From Methylobacter sp. (lineage in GTDB: Bacteria > Pseudomonadota > Gammaproteobacteria > Methylococcales > Methylomonadaceae): DNA of 47,905 nt. Made by a program: the position numbers and the translations under genes. This document shows positions 25,691-34,577 of this stretch, in pieces. The DNA lies in NCBI GenBank assembly GCA_004299305.1, contig SCPZ01000020.1:1-47905 (forward strand), in the 5' to 3' direction. The notes beneath the pieces were generated by a model that worked only from the letters and a program-made list of their open reading frames with translations, ran no database searches and was not told where the DNA came from. Position 1 is the stretch's first letter, and each line of letters opens with the position of its first letter.

Positions 25691-26364
25691 TGTCTTTATC
25701 CCGCGCATTTGTTGCCGTTATTCGGCGCGACTTGATTTTGGCTTTACGGCGACGCTCGGAAATAGCCAACCCGCTGCTGTTTTTTATCCTGGTGATAACC
25801 CTGTTCCCATTGGGCATCGGTGCGCAGCCGCATTTATTGCAAGCCATTGCGCCGGGGATTATCTGGGTTTCCGCGTTACTAGCGGCGATGCTGTCTTTGG
25901 ATAGCCTGTTCCGTTCGGATTTTGACGACGGCTCGCTGGAGCAGATTCTATTAAGTCCGCATCCGACCTCGGTATTGGTATTGGCTAAAATCATCGCCCA
26001 TTGGTTGGTGACAGGCTTGCCGTTACTGGTTGTAGCGCCGCTGTTGGCGGTTTTTTTAGGCCTGCCTAATCATTCACTGGGCATCCTGTTGTTGACATTG
26101 CTGCTTGGAACGCCGGTGTTAAGCCTGATAGGAGCCATCGGTGTCGCGTTAACCGTGGGCTTGCGCCGTGGCGGCATGATTTTGTCGCTGTTGGTTTTGC
26201 CCTTGTATGTGCCGGTATTGATTTTTGCCGGCAATGCCGTGCAAATGGCAGGCAGTGGATTGCCCGTCGATGCGCAAATTAATATCCTAATTTCCATTTT
26301 ATTGATGGCTTTAGTGTTGGCCCCCTTGCCGGTAGCCGCAGCATTAAAAATGAGTATTAATTGA
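25690..26364 (+). CDS. ccmB: Heme exporter membrane protein CcmB
   Basis: Integral membrane subunit of CcmABCD. The 224-aa protein begins MSLSRAFVAVIRRDLILALRRR and has six hydrophobic segments. A conserved early motif is SEIANPLLFFILVITLFPLGIG, and a periplasmic-membrane turn reads DDGSLEQILLSP. Its start overlaps the ccmA stop by one base, indicating coupled translation. A 215-base gap follows before ccmC, larger than the other gaps of the operon except around the inserted gene at 29935. Confidence 0.95.
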   Translation: MSLSRAFVAVIRRDLILALRRRSEIANPLLFFILVITLFPLGIGAQPHLLQAIAPGIIWVSALLAAMLSLDSLFRSDFDDGSLEQILLSPHPTSVLVLAKIIAHWLVTGLPLLVVAPLLAVFLGLPNHSLGILLLTLLLGTPVLSLIGAIGVALTVGLRRGGMILSLLVLPLYVPVLIFAGNAVQMAGSGLPVDAQINILISILLMALVLAPLPVAAALKMSIN

Positions 26365-26579
26365 TAATATCTCGTAGAATAATCGGTCATATTATCGACC
26401 TGGAATGAATGATGATCGCAGCGGCTAAATATTTGTCTGTTTTTGCACCGGCAACTTCACAACAAAGAAAATTTCGACGATTCCTGGGTGTTCATGATTG
26501 AACGCAGCTGGATTCCGTCATACTGCAAAGCCTAACAAACAGACTGTCCTTACACCCTTTACCTTGAACCTGATTTTTC

Positions 26580-27341
26580 ATGTTTTTAATCCCAGATCCT
26601 GTAGTCCGATTTTTTCACCGCATGGCGTCACCGCCACATTTTTACGCATTTACCCAGCGATTAATGCCTTGGCTGGTGGTTATTTTCCTGTTACTCACCG
26701 CAGCGGGTCTTTACGGCGGCTTGTATCTTGCGCCTGCGGATTACCAGCAGGGCGATAGCTACCGCATTATCTACATTCATGTACCCAGCGCCTGGATGTC
26801 GTTATTCATTTATGTAGTGATGGCGCTTGCCGGTGCAATAGGCTTAGTCTGGCGTATCAAACTGGCGGAAATTGTGGCAATCAGCAGCGCACCGGTCGGG
26901 GCCAGTTTTACCTTCATCGCATTGGTGACCGGTTCCTTGTGGGGCAAGCCGATGTGGGGAACCTGGTGGGTCTGGGATGCGCGGTTAACCTCCGAATTGA
27001 TATTGCTGTTCTTGTATCTCGGGGTTATAGGGCTTTACGGCGCAATAGACGACAAGCGCACCGCGTCCAGGGCCGTAGCGATTTTAGCCCTGGTCGGCGT
27101 GGTCAATATCCCGATTATTCATTATTCGGTCGAGTGGTGGAACACGTTGCATCAAGGGCCTACGGTAACCAAAATGGATAAACCGTCCATACATGTCAGC
27201 ATGTTGGTGCCGCTGTTATTGATGGCGGTAGCATTCAAGTTTTATTACCTGATCGCGATGTTGCAGCGGGCGCGTACCGAATTGTTGCTGCGCGAACGCA
27301 ATGCACAGTGGGTTAAAAACATGGTCTCGGAGATTAAATAA
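26580..27341 (+). CDS. ccmC: Heme-handling protein CcmC
   Basis: Membrane protein that presents heme to CcmE. The 253-aa protein has six membrane segments and the family's tryptophan-rich WWD motif, seen as WGTWWVWDARLTSELIL (about 122-138), with periplasmic histidines on each side (one in YIHVPSAW, one near HQGPTVTK). Met15 (26622) is an alternative start, but the upstream residues LIPDPVVRFFHR are typical of the family. It overlaps ccmD by one base. Confidence 0.95.
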   Translation: MFLIPDPVVRFFHRMASPPHFYAFTQRLMPWLVVIFLLLTAAGLYGGLYLAPADYQQGDSYRIIYIHVPSAWMSLFIYVVMALAGAIGLVWRIKLAEIVAISSAPVGASFTFIALVTGSLWGKPMWGTWWVWDARLTSELILLFLYLGVIGLYGAIDDKRTASRAVAILALVGVVNIPIIHYSVEWWNTLHQGPTVTKMDKPSIHVSMLVPLLLMAVAFKFYYLIAMLQRARTELLLRERNAQWVKNMVSEIK

Positions 27342-27499
27342 TGACGATGCAGGAATTTTTCGCCATGGGCGGCTATGCCTTTTATGTTTGGACCTCTTAC
27401 GGCCTGACCTTAATCGTGCTGCTTGCCAATATTATTATTCCAGTGGTACAACGCAGGCAGTTTTTACGTTCGCTGGCGCTCAAGCAAAAACGGCAATAA
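27341..27499 (+). CDS. ccmD: Heme exporter small subunit CcmD
   Basis: A 52-aa single-span membrane protein, needed to hold CcmE in the CcmABC complex. It starts MTMQEFFAMGGYAFYVWTSY, has one hydrophobic helix (LTLIVLLANIIIPVV) and ends in a basic tail with Arg and Lys residues, the standard CcmD pattern. Its ATG shares its first base with the ccmC stop codon, and ccmE begins three bases after its stop. Confidence 0.93.
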   Translation: MTMQEFFAMGGYAFYVWTSYGLTLIVLLANIIIPVVQRRQFLRSLALKQKRQ

Positions 27500-27502
27500 A
27501 TC

Positions 27503-27952
27503 ATGAAACCAGCCAGAAAACAGCGATTAATGTTGATCGGCCTTATGGTCATCGGAGCAGGACTAGCCACAGGGTTCGCGCTCAAATCCTTTAATGAAAA
27601 TTTGATGTACTTTTTTTCCACTACCGATGTTGTCGAAGGCAAAGCTCCCAAAGACACCTTGTTTCGTCTGGGCGGCATGGTCATTAAAGGCTCTGTAGAA
27701 AGGCCGAATGACGGCTTGATGGTGCGTTTTAAACTGACCGATTTCAGCAAGGATGTGACTGTAGAATACACGGGCATCCTGCCGGATTTATTTAGGGAAG
27801 GCCAAGGCATCGTTGCGCACGGAAAATTGAATGAACAGGGCGTTTTTATCGCCGAAGAAGTGCTGGCTAAGCATGATGAAAATTATATGCCGCCGGAAGT
27901 GAAAAGCAGTTTGAAAAACCAGCCGACGCCCGTTGCAGGCCAAAAACCATGA
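27503..27952 (+). CDS. ccmE: Heme chaperone CcmE
   Basis: Periplasmic, membrane-anchored chaperone that binds heme covalently and delivers it to CcmF. The 149-aa protein has a basic N-terminus, one membrane anchor (about 9-28), an OB-fold domain and the heme-binding LAKHDENYMPPEV, with His124 as the covalent attachment residue and Tyr128 as ligand. The start lies three bases after ccmD, and the stop overlaps ccmF by four bases. Confidence 0.96.
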   Translation: MKPARKQRLMLIGLMVIGAGLATGFALKSFNENLMYFFSTTDVVEGKAPKDTLFRLGGMVIKGSVERPNDGLMVRFKLTDFSKDVTVEYTGILPDLFREGQGIVAHGKLNEQGVFIAEEVLAKHDENYMPPEVKSSLKNQPTPVAGQKP

Positions 27953-29910
27953 TTGCGGAGCTAGGGCATTTTTCGCTGATTTTGGCCTTGTGCATGGCTG
28001 TTATTTTGGGGCTATTGCCCATTTTAGGCGCATCCCGTTCTATCTCAGGCTGGATCGCCGTAGCAAGACCCGTCGCCTTCGGGCAGCTGTTGTTTATGGC
28101 TGTGTCATACGGTTGCTTGACATATAGCTTCCTGATCCATGATTTTTCCGTAGCCTATGTTGCTGGGAATTCAAACACTGCATTGCCGGTTTTGTATCTG
28201 GTTTCCGGCGTATGGGGCGCACATGAAGGCTCATTATTACTCTGGGCGCTGATTTTATCCTGTTGGACAGGCTTGGTTGCGTTGTTCAGCCGCAATATTC
28301 CCGATGCTACCGTCGCCCGTGTTTTAGGCGTGATGGGTTTGGTTTCCATCGGCTTTATCCTGTTTTTATTGCTGACTTCCAATCCGTTTGAACGCTTGTT
28401 TCCTGCGCCGCTGGAAGGACGAGATTTAAATCCCTTATTGCAGGATCCGGGCCTGGCAATCCATCCGCCGATGCTTTATATGGGCTATGTCGGCTTTTCC
28501 GTTGCTTTTGCTTTCGCCATTGCCGCGTTGCTTGAAGGCCGTCTGGATGCGGCCTGGGCGCGCTGGTCAAGACCCTGGACCAATATCGCCTGGATGTTTT
28601 TAACCATCGGCATCGCCTTGGGCAGCTGGTGGGCTTATTACGAACTGGGTTGGGGCGGCTGGTGGTTCTGGGACCCGGTCGAAAACGCTTCATTCATGCC
28701 TTGGCTGGTCGGCACCGCATTGATCCATTCCTTAGCCGCGACCGAAAAACGCGGCGTGTTCAAAACCTGGACCGTATTGCTGGCGATTTTTGCTTTTTCG
28801 TTAAGCCTACTCGGCACCTTTCTGGTTCGTTCCGGCGTATTAACTTCGGTACACGCATTTGCCAGCGACCCGGCCAGAGGCTTGTTCATTTTGGTATTCT
28901 TGGCGGTCGTGGTCGGCGGATCGTTATTGCTGTATGCGGTAAGAGCGCCCTACGTCAAAAGCAGTGCGACTTTTGAGCTGGTATCTAAAGAGTCGGCGAT
29001 ATTGCTGAATAATGTGCTGCTGGTGGTAACCGCTTCCAGCATCTTGCTGGGCACCTTGTATCCGCTGGTGATTGACGCCTTGGGGCTGGGTAAAATTTCC
29101 GTCGGGCCTCCGTACTTTAATGCCGTATTCATTCCCTTAATGGCGCCGCTGGCGATTGCCGTGGGCTTGGGCATGTTATTGCGCTGGAAAAGGGACAACA
29201 TCAACGTGATTGCCTTGCGGGTGCGCTGGGTTGTTTTGGCTTGCGTCTCCGGCGGCTTGCTGATTCCGCTGGTCATGCCGTTTTATTCCTGGGGCGCGGT
29301 ATTGGGCTTAACGCTGGCGTTGTGGACGGTTGCGATTACCGCGATGTCTTTTGTTGACCGCATGGGGCCGCAAGGATTTTCATGGCAACGCTTGCAAACC
29401 GTACCGGCCGGTTTTTACGGCATGACTGTGGCGCATCTAGGCATCGCCGTATTTGTAATCGGCATTACCCTGACCTCGGTTTACAGCGTCGAAAAAGATG
29501 TCCGTATGGCGCCTGACGATAAGCTGGATATGTCCGGTTATATCTTTGAATTCCACGGCGTCAAACAAACCCAAGGGCCTAACTATGTTGCCGAACAGGC
29601 GTTTGTGACCGTCAGTTACGATGGCAAACAGGTCGCCAAACTGGAGCCGCAAAAGCGGGTTTATCAGGTGCAAAAAATGCCGATGACTGAAGCGGCTATC
29701 GATGCCGGATTGTTTCGGGATTTGTTCGTTGCGATAGGCGAGCCACTGGGTGACAAGGGCGCATGGAGTCTTAGAATTTATTACAAATCGTTCATCCGCT
29801 GGATCTGGCTGGGTGCGCTGTTTATGGCTGCGGGTGGTTTGTGTGCAGCTTGTGATAGACGGTATCGACTCAACAAGAAAGCACTCAATGCTTCTGAAAC
29901 AGTTACTTAA
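27949..29910 (+). CDS. ccmF: Cytochrome c heme lyase subunit CcmF
   Basis: Large membrane protein that, with CcmH and CcmI, attaches heme to apocytochromes c. The 653-aa product has about 15 membrane segments and the WWD domain WGGWWFWDPVENASFMPWL (about 236-254), with flanking histidines. The N-terminal GHFSLILAL and the long periplasmic loop near 515-610 are typical. The length agrees with other CcmF proteins. Its start overlaps the ccmE stop (ATGA). Downstream, the expected ccmG is displaced by an unrelated gene at 29935. Confidence 0.96.
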   Translation: MIAELGHFSLILALCMAVILGLLPILGASRSISGWIAVARPVAFGQLLFMAVSYGCLTYSFLIHDFSVAYVAGNSNTALPVLYLVSGVWGAHEGSLLLWALILSCWTGLVALFSRNIPDATVARVLGVMGLVSIGFILFLLLTSNPFERLFPAPLEGRDLNPLLQDPGLAIHPPMLYMGYVGFSVAFAFAIAALLEGRLDAAWARWSRPWTNIAWMFLTIGIALGSWWAYYELGWGGWWFWDPVENASFMPWLVGTALIHSLAATEKRGVFKTWTVLLAIFAFSLSLLGTFLVRSGVLTSVHAFASDPARGLFILVFLAVVVGGSLLLYAVRAPYVKSSATFELVSKESAILLNNVLLVVTASSILLGTLYPLVIDALGLGKISVGPPYFNAVFIPLMAPLAIAVGLGMLLRWKRDNINVIALRVRWVVLACVSGGLLIPLVMPFYSWGAVLGLTLALWTVAITAMSFVDRMGPQGFSWQRLQTVPAGFYGMTVAHLGIAVFVIGITLTSVYSVEKDVRMAPDDKLDMSGYIFEFHGVKQTQGPNYVAEQAFVTVSYDGKQVAKLEPQKRVYQVQKMPMTEAAIDAGLFRDLFVAIGEPLGDKGAWSLRIYYKSFIRWIWLGALFMAAGGLCAACDRRYRLNKKALNASETVT

Positions 29911-29934
29911 AGGGCCACTGATAACACATTCAAT

Positions 29935-30429
29935 ATGAAAATTGAATTTGATTTAGGAAAAATCAATCCTGACAGCAAGAAATTTGATGACCAGCTTCTT
30001 AGAGAGGATATTAAGAATGCAATAGGTATCTATGCTACAAAGTTACCCGAAATTTATAGGGGTTTAGATAGTGACGTGTTGGATAATGTAACAATACATA
30101 TTGTTGATGCATCTAACCCTGATGACTATAGACAGGAGGCATTTACAAAAAAAAGGAAATTAGACAACAGCGAGTTCATTATTGCGATAAGCCAATTTAA
30201 TGGTCCAACTGATATTCGCGAGCTCTTAGCCCATGAGCTTTGCCATATTGCTCAGTTTCTTACCGGAATGATAGACGACAGCGTGGGTAATGATTCGGTA
30301 ATTTGGGAGGGAGAGCGGTTCGTTTTAAGTTCGATACCTCATCAAAAGCGACCATGGGAAAAAGATGCTATTAAAAACCAATTGAAGCTTTATGGTACTC
30401 TCCCAGATATAAATAGATTTCAAAAATAG
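29935..30429 (+). CDS. Predicted HExxH zinc metallopeptidase-like protein
   Basis: A 164-aa soluble protein that does not belong to cytochrome maturation. The only clear motif is LLAHELCHIAQF, an HExxH zinc site with His100, Glu101 and His104. Glu127 (WEGERF) or Glu142 (RPWEKDA) could be the third ligand, as in gluzincins. No signal peptide or membrane segment is present, so it is likely cytoplasmic. It lies 24 bases after ccmF and 108 before ccmG, in the operon direction. Its base composition is more A+T-rich than that of ccmF and ccmG, which suggests acquisition. I cannot assign a substrate. Confidence 0.75.
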   Translation: MKIEFDLGKINPDSKKFDDQLLREDIKNAIGIYATKLPEIYRGLDSDVLDNVTIHIVDASNPDDYRQEAFTKKRKLDNSEFIIAISQFNGPTDIRELLAHELCHIAQFLTGMIDDSVGNDSVIWEGERFVLSSIPHQKRPWEKDAIKNQLKLYGTLPDINRFQK

Positions 30430-30537
30430 ATTTTCTTTTTAAGATAAGCCTAATACATCCGATTATCTCGAAGGTATTGATGTTTTCCACCATGCCATTA
30501 GCTAAAAATCATCAGACTCGTATAAAAAATAATCAAA

Positions 30538-31068
30538 ATGCTTAAATACATCCTCCCCTTACTATTATTTATCGTCCTTGCGGTATTTCTTGCGCTGGGC
30601 TTAAACCTTCATCCCAGCGAGATTCCTTCGCCGTTGATCAACAAAGCGGTTCCGGCATTTTCCGCTCCAAAGCTGCAAGCTCCAGCGGAAAAATTATCCC
30701 CGACCGATTTAAAAGGCAAGGTCTGGCTGTTTAATGTGTGGGCATCGTGGTGTGCTTCGTGTCGTTCCGAGCATCCGGTGCTGAACCAGTTGGCGCAAAC
30801 TAAAGCCGCCATTATCGTCGGCCTAAATTACAAGGATGAGCCGGAAGCCGCCTTAGGTTGGCTCGCGCAATTAGGCAACCCTTACGATGTCAGCATCATG
30901 GATCAGGACGGGCGCATCGGTATAGACTGGGGGGTTTACGGGGTGCCGGAAACTTTTGTTATCGATAAACAAGGCGTGATCCGCTACAAGCACACCGGCC
31001 CGGTTACGCCTGAAGATGTGCAGCAAACCTTCCTGCCTTTGATCGCCAAGCTACAGGCTGAAAACTAA
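30538..31068 (+). CDS. ccmG: Thiol:disulfide interchange protein CcmG/DsbE
   Basis: Membrane-anchored periplasmic thioredoxin that keeps apocytochrome c CXXCH cysteines reduced. At 176 aa it has an N-terminal anchor (about 3-22) and a thioredoxin fold with the active site WASWCASCRSEHP (Cys72, Cys75). The cis-proline turn is GVYGVPETFVID, and the acidic GINYKD-type segment reads GLNYKDEPE. The stop and the ccmH start share a base (TAATG), so it belongs to the operon despite the gap upstream. Confidence 0.95.
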   Translation: MLKYILPLLLFIVLAVFLALGLNLHPSEIPSPLINKAVPAFSAPKLQAPAEKLSPTDLKGKVWLFNVWASWCASCRSEHPVLNQLAQTKAAIIVGLNYKDEPEAALGWLAQLGNPYDVSIMDQDGRIGIDWGVYGVPETFVIDKQGVIRYKHTGPVTPEDVQQTFLPLIAKLQAEN

Positions 31069-31526
31069 TGAAGCATTTATCTATCGTTTTTCTGTTAATA
31101 CTGTCCGGCATCGCTTGCGCCGGTGTCGAATACCGGGAATTTGCCAATCCTGAGCAACAAGCGGCCTACGAAAACCTGACTTCGGAATTGCGCTGTCTGG
31201 TCTGTCAAAATCAGACCATCGCCGATTCCAATGCAGAACTGGCCGCAGATTTGCGCAGACAAGTGTACGAAATGCTGCAACAAGGCAAATCAAAACAGGA
31301 CATAGCCCAATTTATGACTGATCGATACGGCGATTTCGTTTTATACAATCCGCCGTTTAAGCTCAAAACCGGCCTGCTGTGGATAGGCCCGGTGGTGTTC
31401 TTGTTAATCGGTCTAATCGCCGTATTTTTATTTACGCGGCGGAAAAGGTCTGCTGCAACTGTCGAAATCAGCGCTGAAAAACAACAAAAAATCCGCAGCT
31501 TGTTGGAAGAAGGTGACCAGTCTTGA
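31068..31526 (+). CDS. ccmH: Cytochrome c maturation protein CcmH (CcmL type)
   Basis: Periplasmic thiol oxidoreductase of the heme lyase complex. The 152-aa protein has a signal-anchor (1-18), then the family motif LRCLVCQNQTIADSNAELA with Cys43 and Cys46, a three-helix fold, and one C-terminal membrane segment (about 103-122). It is the short CcmH/CcmL form; the TPR part is encoded separately as ccmI, as in Pseudomonas-type operons. Confidence 0.95.
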   Translation: MKHLSIVFLLILSGIACAGVEYREFANPEQQAAYENLTSELRCLVCQNQTIADSNAELAADLRRQVYEMLQQGKSKQDIAQFMTDRYGDFVLYNPPFKLKTGLLWIGPVVFLLIGLIAVFLFTRRKRSAATVEISAEKQQKIRSLLEEGDQS

Positions 31527-31528
31527 AT

Positions 31529-32782
31529 ATGCTATTTTTGCTTATCGTCAGCGTGTTGATCTTAAGCGCTTTTTTGATTGTGTTGCCGCCGTTGTGGCGA
31601 AAACATCCGCTTGCTAAGACGGACCAGGATCAGCGCAATATCGCTATCGCCCGGCAACGATTGGCTGAGTTGAAAGAACAACTGCAAGCCGGTGCGTTAA
31701 GTCAAGCGCTTTATGATGAGCAGCTTGCCGATCTTGAGCAGGCATTGAGCGATGATCTTGATATAGAGCCGTCGGTGCAATCGTCATCTCAAGGACGGTG
31801 GATGGCCTTGGTGCTGGTTTTTGCAATCCCCGTTGTGGCAGGTTCCCTCTATTGGGTATTGGGTAACTATCAATCATTAAGTCAAGTTGATCAGCTGGCA
31901 ACATCTGCGCCGCCTATGAATGGGGAAAGTGCCGCAAAATTACAGGAGCAAGCGCAGCAACTGGAGCAAATGAAAAAGATGGTCGCAGGATTAGCCGAAC
32001 GCCTGGAAAAGCAACCCGATGATGCGCTGGGTTGGACTATGTTAGGCCGGTCCTACAAATATTTGCAGCAATATCCTAAAGCCGTCGAAGCTTTTGAGCG
32101 CGCCTATAAGTTGCTAGGCGAACAACCGGAAATCATGCTGCTTTATGCCGATGCCCTGGCTTTTGCCAACAATGAACAGCTAGTCGGAAAGCCTGCCGAA
32201 CTGGTGTTCAAAGCTTTAGCAATGGAGCCCGATAACGTGACCGGTTTATGGCTGGGCGGCATGGTGAAAGCGCAAACAGGTGATTTTTCTGCGGCAATGA
32301 GTTTGTGGAAAAAACTTGAAGCCTTATTGCCGCCGGGTTCTGACGCTCACCAGGAAATACAAGGCCTGCTGGCTAAGCTTGCAACACAGATGCCGGAAGG
32401 CGCTGTTGCGCAAGCGGAATCAAAAACCGCTAAAACGGCAAGCATTGAGGTTCAGGTGAACTTAGCGCCGGAATTGCAAAAATCAGCCGATCCTAGTGAC
32501 ACTGTCTTTATTTATGCCCAGGCCTTATCGGGGCCCAAAATGCCTCTGGCTATCGTGCGTAAACAGGTTTCCGAATTGCCGTTAAGCGTTAACTTAAGCG
32601 ATGCGATGGCAATGATGCCCAACATGAAATTATCCAATTTCGAGCAAGTCAAGTTGCTGGCGCGCATTTCCAAAGCCGGTGATGCGACACAACAACCTGG
32701 CGACTTGATCGGCGTTATCGAACAGGTCGCCCTGACCGATAAAACGCCTCATAAAATAGTCATTAACAAGCAAATAAAATGA
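31529..32782 (+). CDS. ccmI: Cytochrome c maturation protein CcmI (CycH), TPR protein
   Basis: Membrane protein with a periplasmic TPR domain that binds the C-terminus of apocytochrome c. From ATG 31529 (417 aa) it has a first membrane segment (3-22), a cytoplasmic coiled segment (QRNIAIARQRLAELKEQLQ), a second membrane segment (about 93-112), then TPR repeats (about 160-260, including LGRSYKYLQQYPKAVEAFER) and a C-terminal beta domain. The frame can also start at TTG 31523 inside the ccmH stop; the ATG two codons on seems better. The stop overlaps the hemN start by four bases. Confidence 0.92.
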   Translation: MLFLLIVSVLILSAFLIVLPPLWRKHPLAKTDQDQRNIAIARQRLAELKEQLQAGALSQALYDEQLADLEQALSDDLDIEPSVQSSSQGRWMALVLVFAIPVVAGSLYWVLGNYQSLSQVDQLATSAPPMNGESAAKLQEQAQQLEQMKKMVAGLAERLEKQPDDALGWTMLGRSYKYLQQYPKAVEAFERAYKLLGEQPEIMLLYADALAFANNEQLVGKPAELVFKALAMEPDNVTGLWLGGMVKAQTGDFSAAMSLWKKLEALLPPGSDAHQEIQGLLAKLATQMPEGAVAQAESKTAKTASIEVQVNLAPELQKSADPSDTVFIYAQALSGPKMPLAIVRKQVSELPLSVNLSDAMAMMPNMKLSNFEQVKLLARISKAGDATQQPGDLIGVIEQVALTDKTPHKIVINKQIK

Positions 32783-34161
32783 TGGATCAATCTATAAAAT
32801 TCGATTTGGGCCTGATCAACCGTTACGATAAGGCTGGCCCCCGTTATACCTCGTACCCGACTGCCTTGGAGTTGCACGAAGGCTTCGGCGACCAGGAATA
32901 TCGCCAGCACATAGAAAAATCCAATGCCGCAGGCGGGCCGCTGTCGCTGTATTTTCATATCCCGTTTTGCGATACCGTGTGTTTTTACTGCGCCTGCAAC
33001 AAAATCGTCACCAAAAACCGCAAACATGCGGAACCCTACTTGGCTAACCTGTGCAAAGAAATTGCGATGCAGGGCGATTTGTTCGATTCCAGCCGTGTTG
33101 TCAACCAATTGCATTGGGGCGGTGGCACGCCGACTTTTCTAAGCTACGAACAGATGCTTACCCTGATGGCGGTAACCCGTGAGCATTTCCAGCTAAGGGA
33201 TGACGACAAGGGCGAGTATTCGATCGAAGTTGACCCTAGGGAAACCAACGGCGAGACCATGAAGCAACTGCGCGAACTGGGCTTTAACAGGGTTAGTTTA
33301 GGGCTACAGGATTTTGATCCGGCTGTGCAAAAAGCCGTCAACCGCCTGCAAAGCGAAGAACAGACGTTCAGTGTTTTAGAAGCTGCCAGGGCAGAGGGTT
33401 TCCGTTCAACCAACATCGATTTGATTTACGGCTTGCCGCTGCAAACGGTCGAGACCTTCGCCAATACGCTGGATAAAATCCTGGCTGTGTCGCCGGATCG
33501 TTTTTCGATTTTCAACTACGCCCACATGCCCGCACGGTTTAAAACCCAACGCCAAATTAACGATGCCGATATGCCGACGCCCGACGTCAAACTGGCTATT
33601 TTGCAGATGGTCGGGCAGCGCCTTACCGAAGCCGGTTATGTCTATATCGGCATGGATCATTTCGCCAAACCCGATGACGAACTGGCCGTCGCTCAGCGCG
33701 AGGGGCATTTGTACCGCAACTTCCAAGGTTATTCCACACATTCGGATTGCGATCTGGTGGGCTTGGGCATTACCTCGATAGGTAGGGTAGGGGATGCCTA
33801 TATCCAGAATGTCAAAGAGCTGGACGAGTACGATCAGCTGATCAGCCAAGGTAAATTACCGGTATTTAAAGGCGTAGAACTGGATGATGACGACAAGCTG
33901 CGCCGCGCCGTGATCACCCAGTTGATTTGCCATTTCGATTTGAGCTTTGCCGCTATCGAGCAACAGTTTTCCATTAACTTTGCCGAGTATTTTGCCAAGG
34001 AGCTTCATGCATTAGAACCGATGCAAGCCGATGGTTTGCTGGTTTTGTCAAAGCAAGGCGTCAAAGTGTTACCCGCAGGCCGTTTGTTAATCCGCAATAT
34101 CTGCATGGTTTTCGACAAATATCTGGCGCAAAAACAACAACAATTTTCAAAGGTTATTTAA
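32779..34161 (+). CDS. hemN: Oxygen-independent coproporphyrinogen III oxidase
   Basis: Radical SAM enzyme converting coproporphyrinogen III to protoporphyrinogen IX in heme synthesis. At 460 aa it has the HemN length and the FCDTVCFYCACNK iron-sulfur motif with Cys64, Cys68 and Cys71, two positions later than in E. coli. GGGTPTFL is the SAM-binding segment, and DLIYGLPLQT is the conserved later strand. The ATGATGG start offers ATG 32779 or 32782; both overlap the ccmI stop. Coupling heme synthesis to cytochrome c maturation in one operon is functionally sensible. Confidence 0.96.
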   Translation: MMDQSIKFDLGLINRYDKAGPRYTSYPTALELHEGFGDQEYRQHIEKSNAAGGPLSLYFHIPFCDTVCFYCACNKIVTKNRKHAEPYLANLCKEIAMQGDLFDSSRVVNQLHWGGGTPTFLSYEQMLTLMAVTREHFQLRDDDKGEYSIEVDPRETNGETMKQLRELGFNRVSLGLQDFDPAVQKAVNRLQSEEQTFSVLEAARAEGFRSTNIDLIYGLPLQTVETFANTLDKILAVSPDRFSIFNYAHMPARFKTQRQINDADMPTPDVKLAILQMVGQRLTEAGYVYIGMDHFAKPDDELAVAQREGHLYRNFQGYSTHSDCDLVGLGITSIGRVGDAYIQNVKELDEYDQLISQGKLPVFKGVELDDDDKLRRAVITQLICHFDLSFAAIEQQFSINFAEYFAKELHALEPMQADGLLVLSKQGVKVLPAGRLLIRNICMVFDKYLAQKQQQFSKVI

Positions 34162-34169
34162 GCCGCCTC

Positions 34170-34376
34170 ATGAACGATGAACGCATAATCGAGTTAGAAA
34201 TTAAAGCGGCTTATCAGGAAGATTTGCTGCAAGCGTTGAATAAAATAGTCGCCGGTCAGCAGCAACAGATAGACCGTCTGGAAGCCACTTGCCGGATGCT
34301 TAATGAGCGTATTAAAAGCCTGTCTACTGAGGGTAGCGGCGGTGAAAATCTTGATGAAGTGCCGCCTCATTATTAG
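34170..34376 (+). CDS. slyX: SlyX family protein
   Basis: A 68-aa coiled-coil protein of unknown biochemical role. The heptad-rich N-terminal 50 residues (RIIELEIKAAYQEDLLQAL, then QQQQIDRLEATCRMLNERI) and the short end VPPHY are diagnostic of SlyX. It is eight bases after hemN and is probably the last gene of the ccm-hemN operon. No hairpin terminator is obvious after it. Confidence 0.88.
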   Translation: MNDERIIELEIKAAYQEDLLQALNKIVAGQQQQIDRLEATCRMLNERIKSLSTEGSGGENLDEVPPHY

Positions 34377-34475
34377 CCGTTGTAGCGTTCGCTAAACTTT
34401 TGCAGGGAAAAGTACGGGGCTGTTTTTTAAGGCGATAACGCTTGAATTCAGGATTGTTGTCGTTTTCCGCGTCAA

Positions 34476-34505
34476 TAGACTAAGTACCTTGCTTTTTGGT
34501 ACAAT
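34476..34505 (+). promoter_or_regulatory. Candidate sigma-70 promoter for gap-pyk
   Basis: TAGACT (34476-34481, four of six matches to the -35 box) is 18 bases from TACAAT (34500-34505, five of six to the -10 box). It lies 72 bases before the gap start, which has a good GGAGA ribosome site at 34566-34570. No other promoter in this intergenic region looks better. Confidence 0.5.
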
Positions 34506-34577
34506 CAACCCGATTTCCGGAAGCTTTAGGGCTATCCGTTTTTGTAAGTTTTCATTTCACCCATCTGGAGAATATCT

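Noticed and set aside
26409-26501. A 30-codon frame between ccmB and ccmC
   Set aside because: It is too short, has no recognisable family and no clear ribosome site; it probably arises by chance in the gap.
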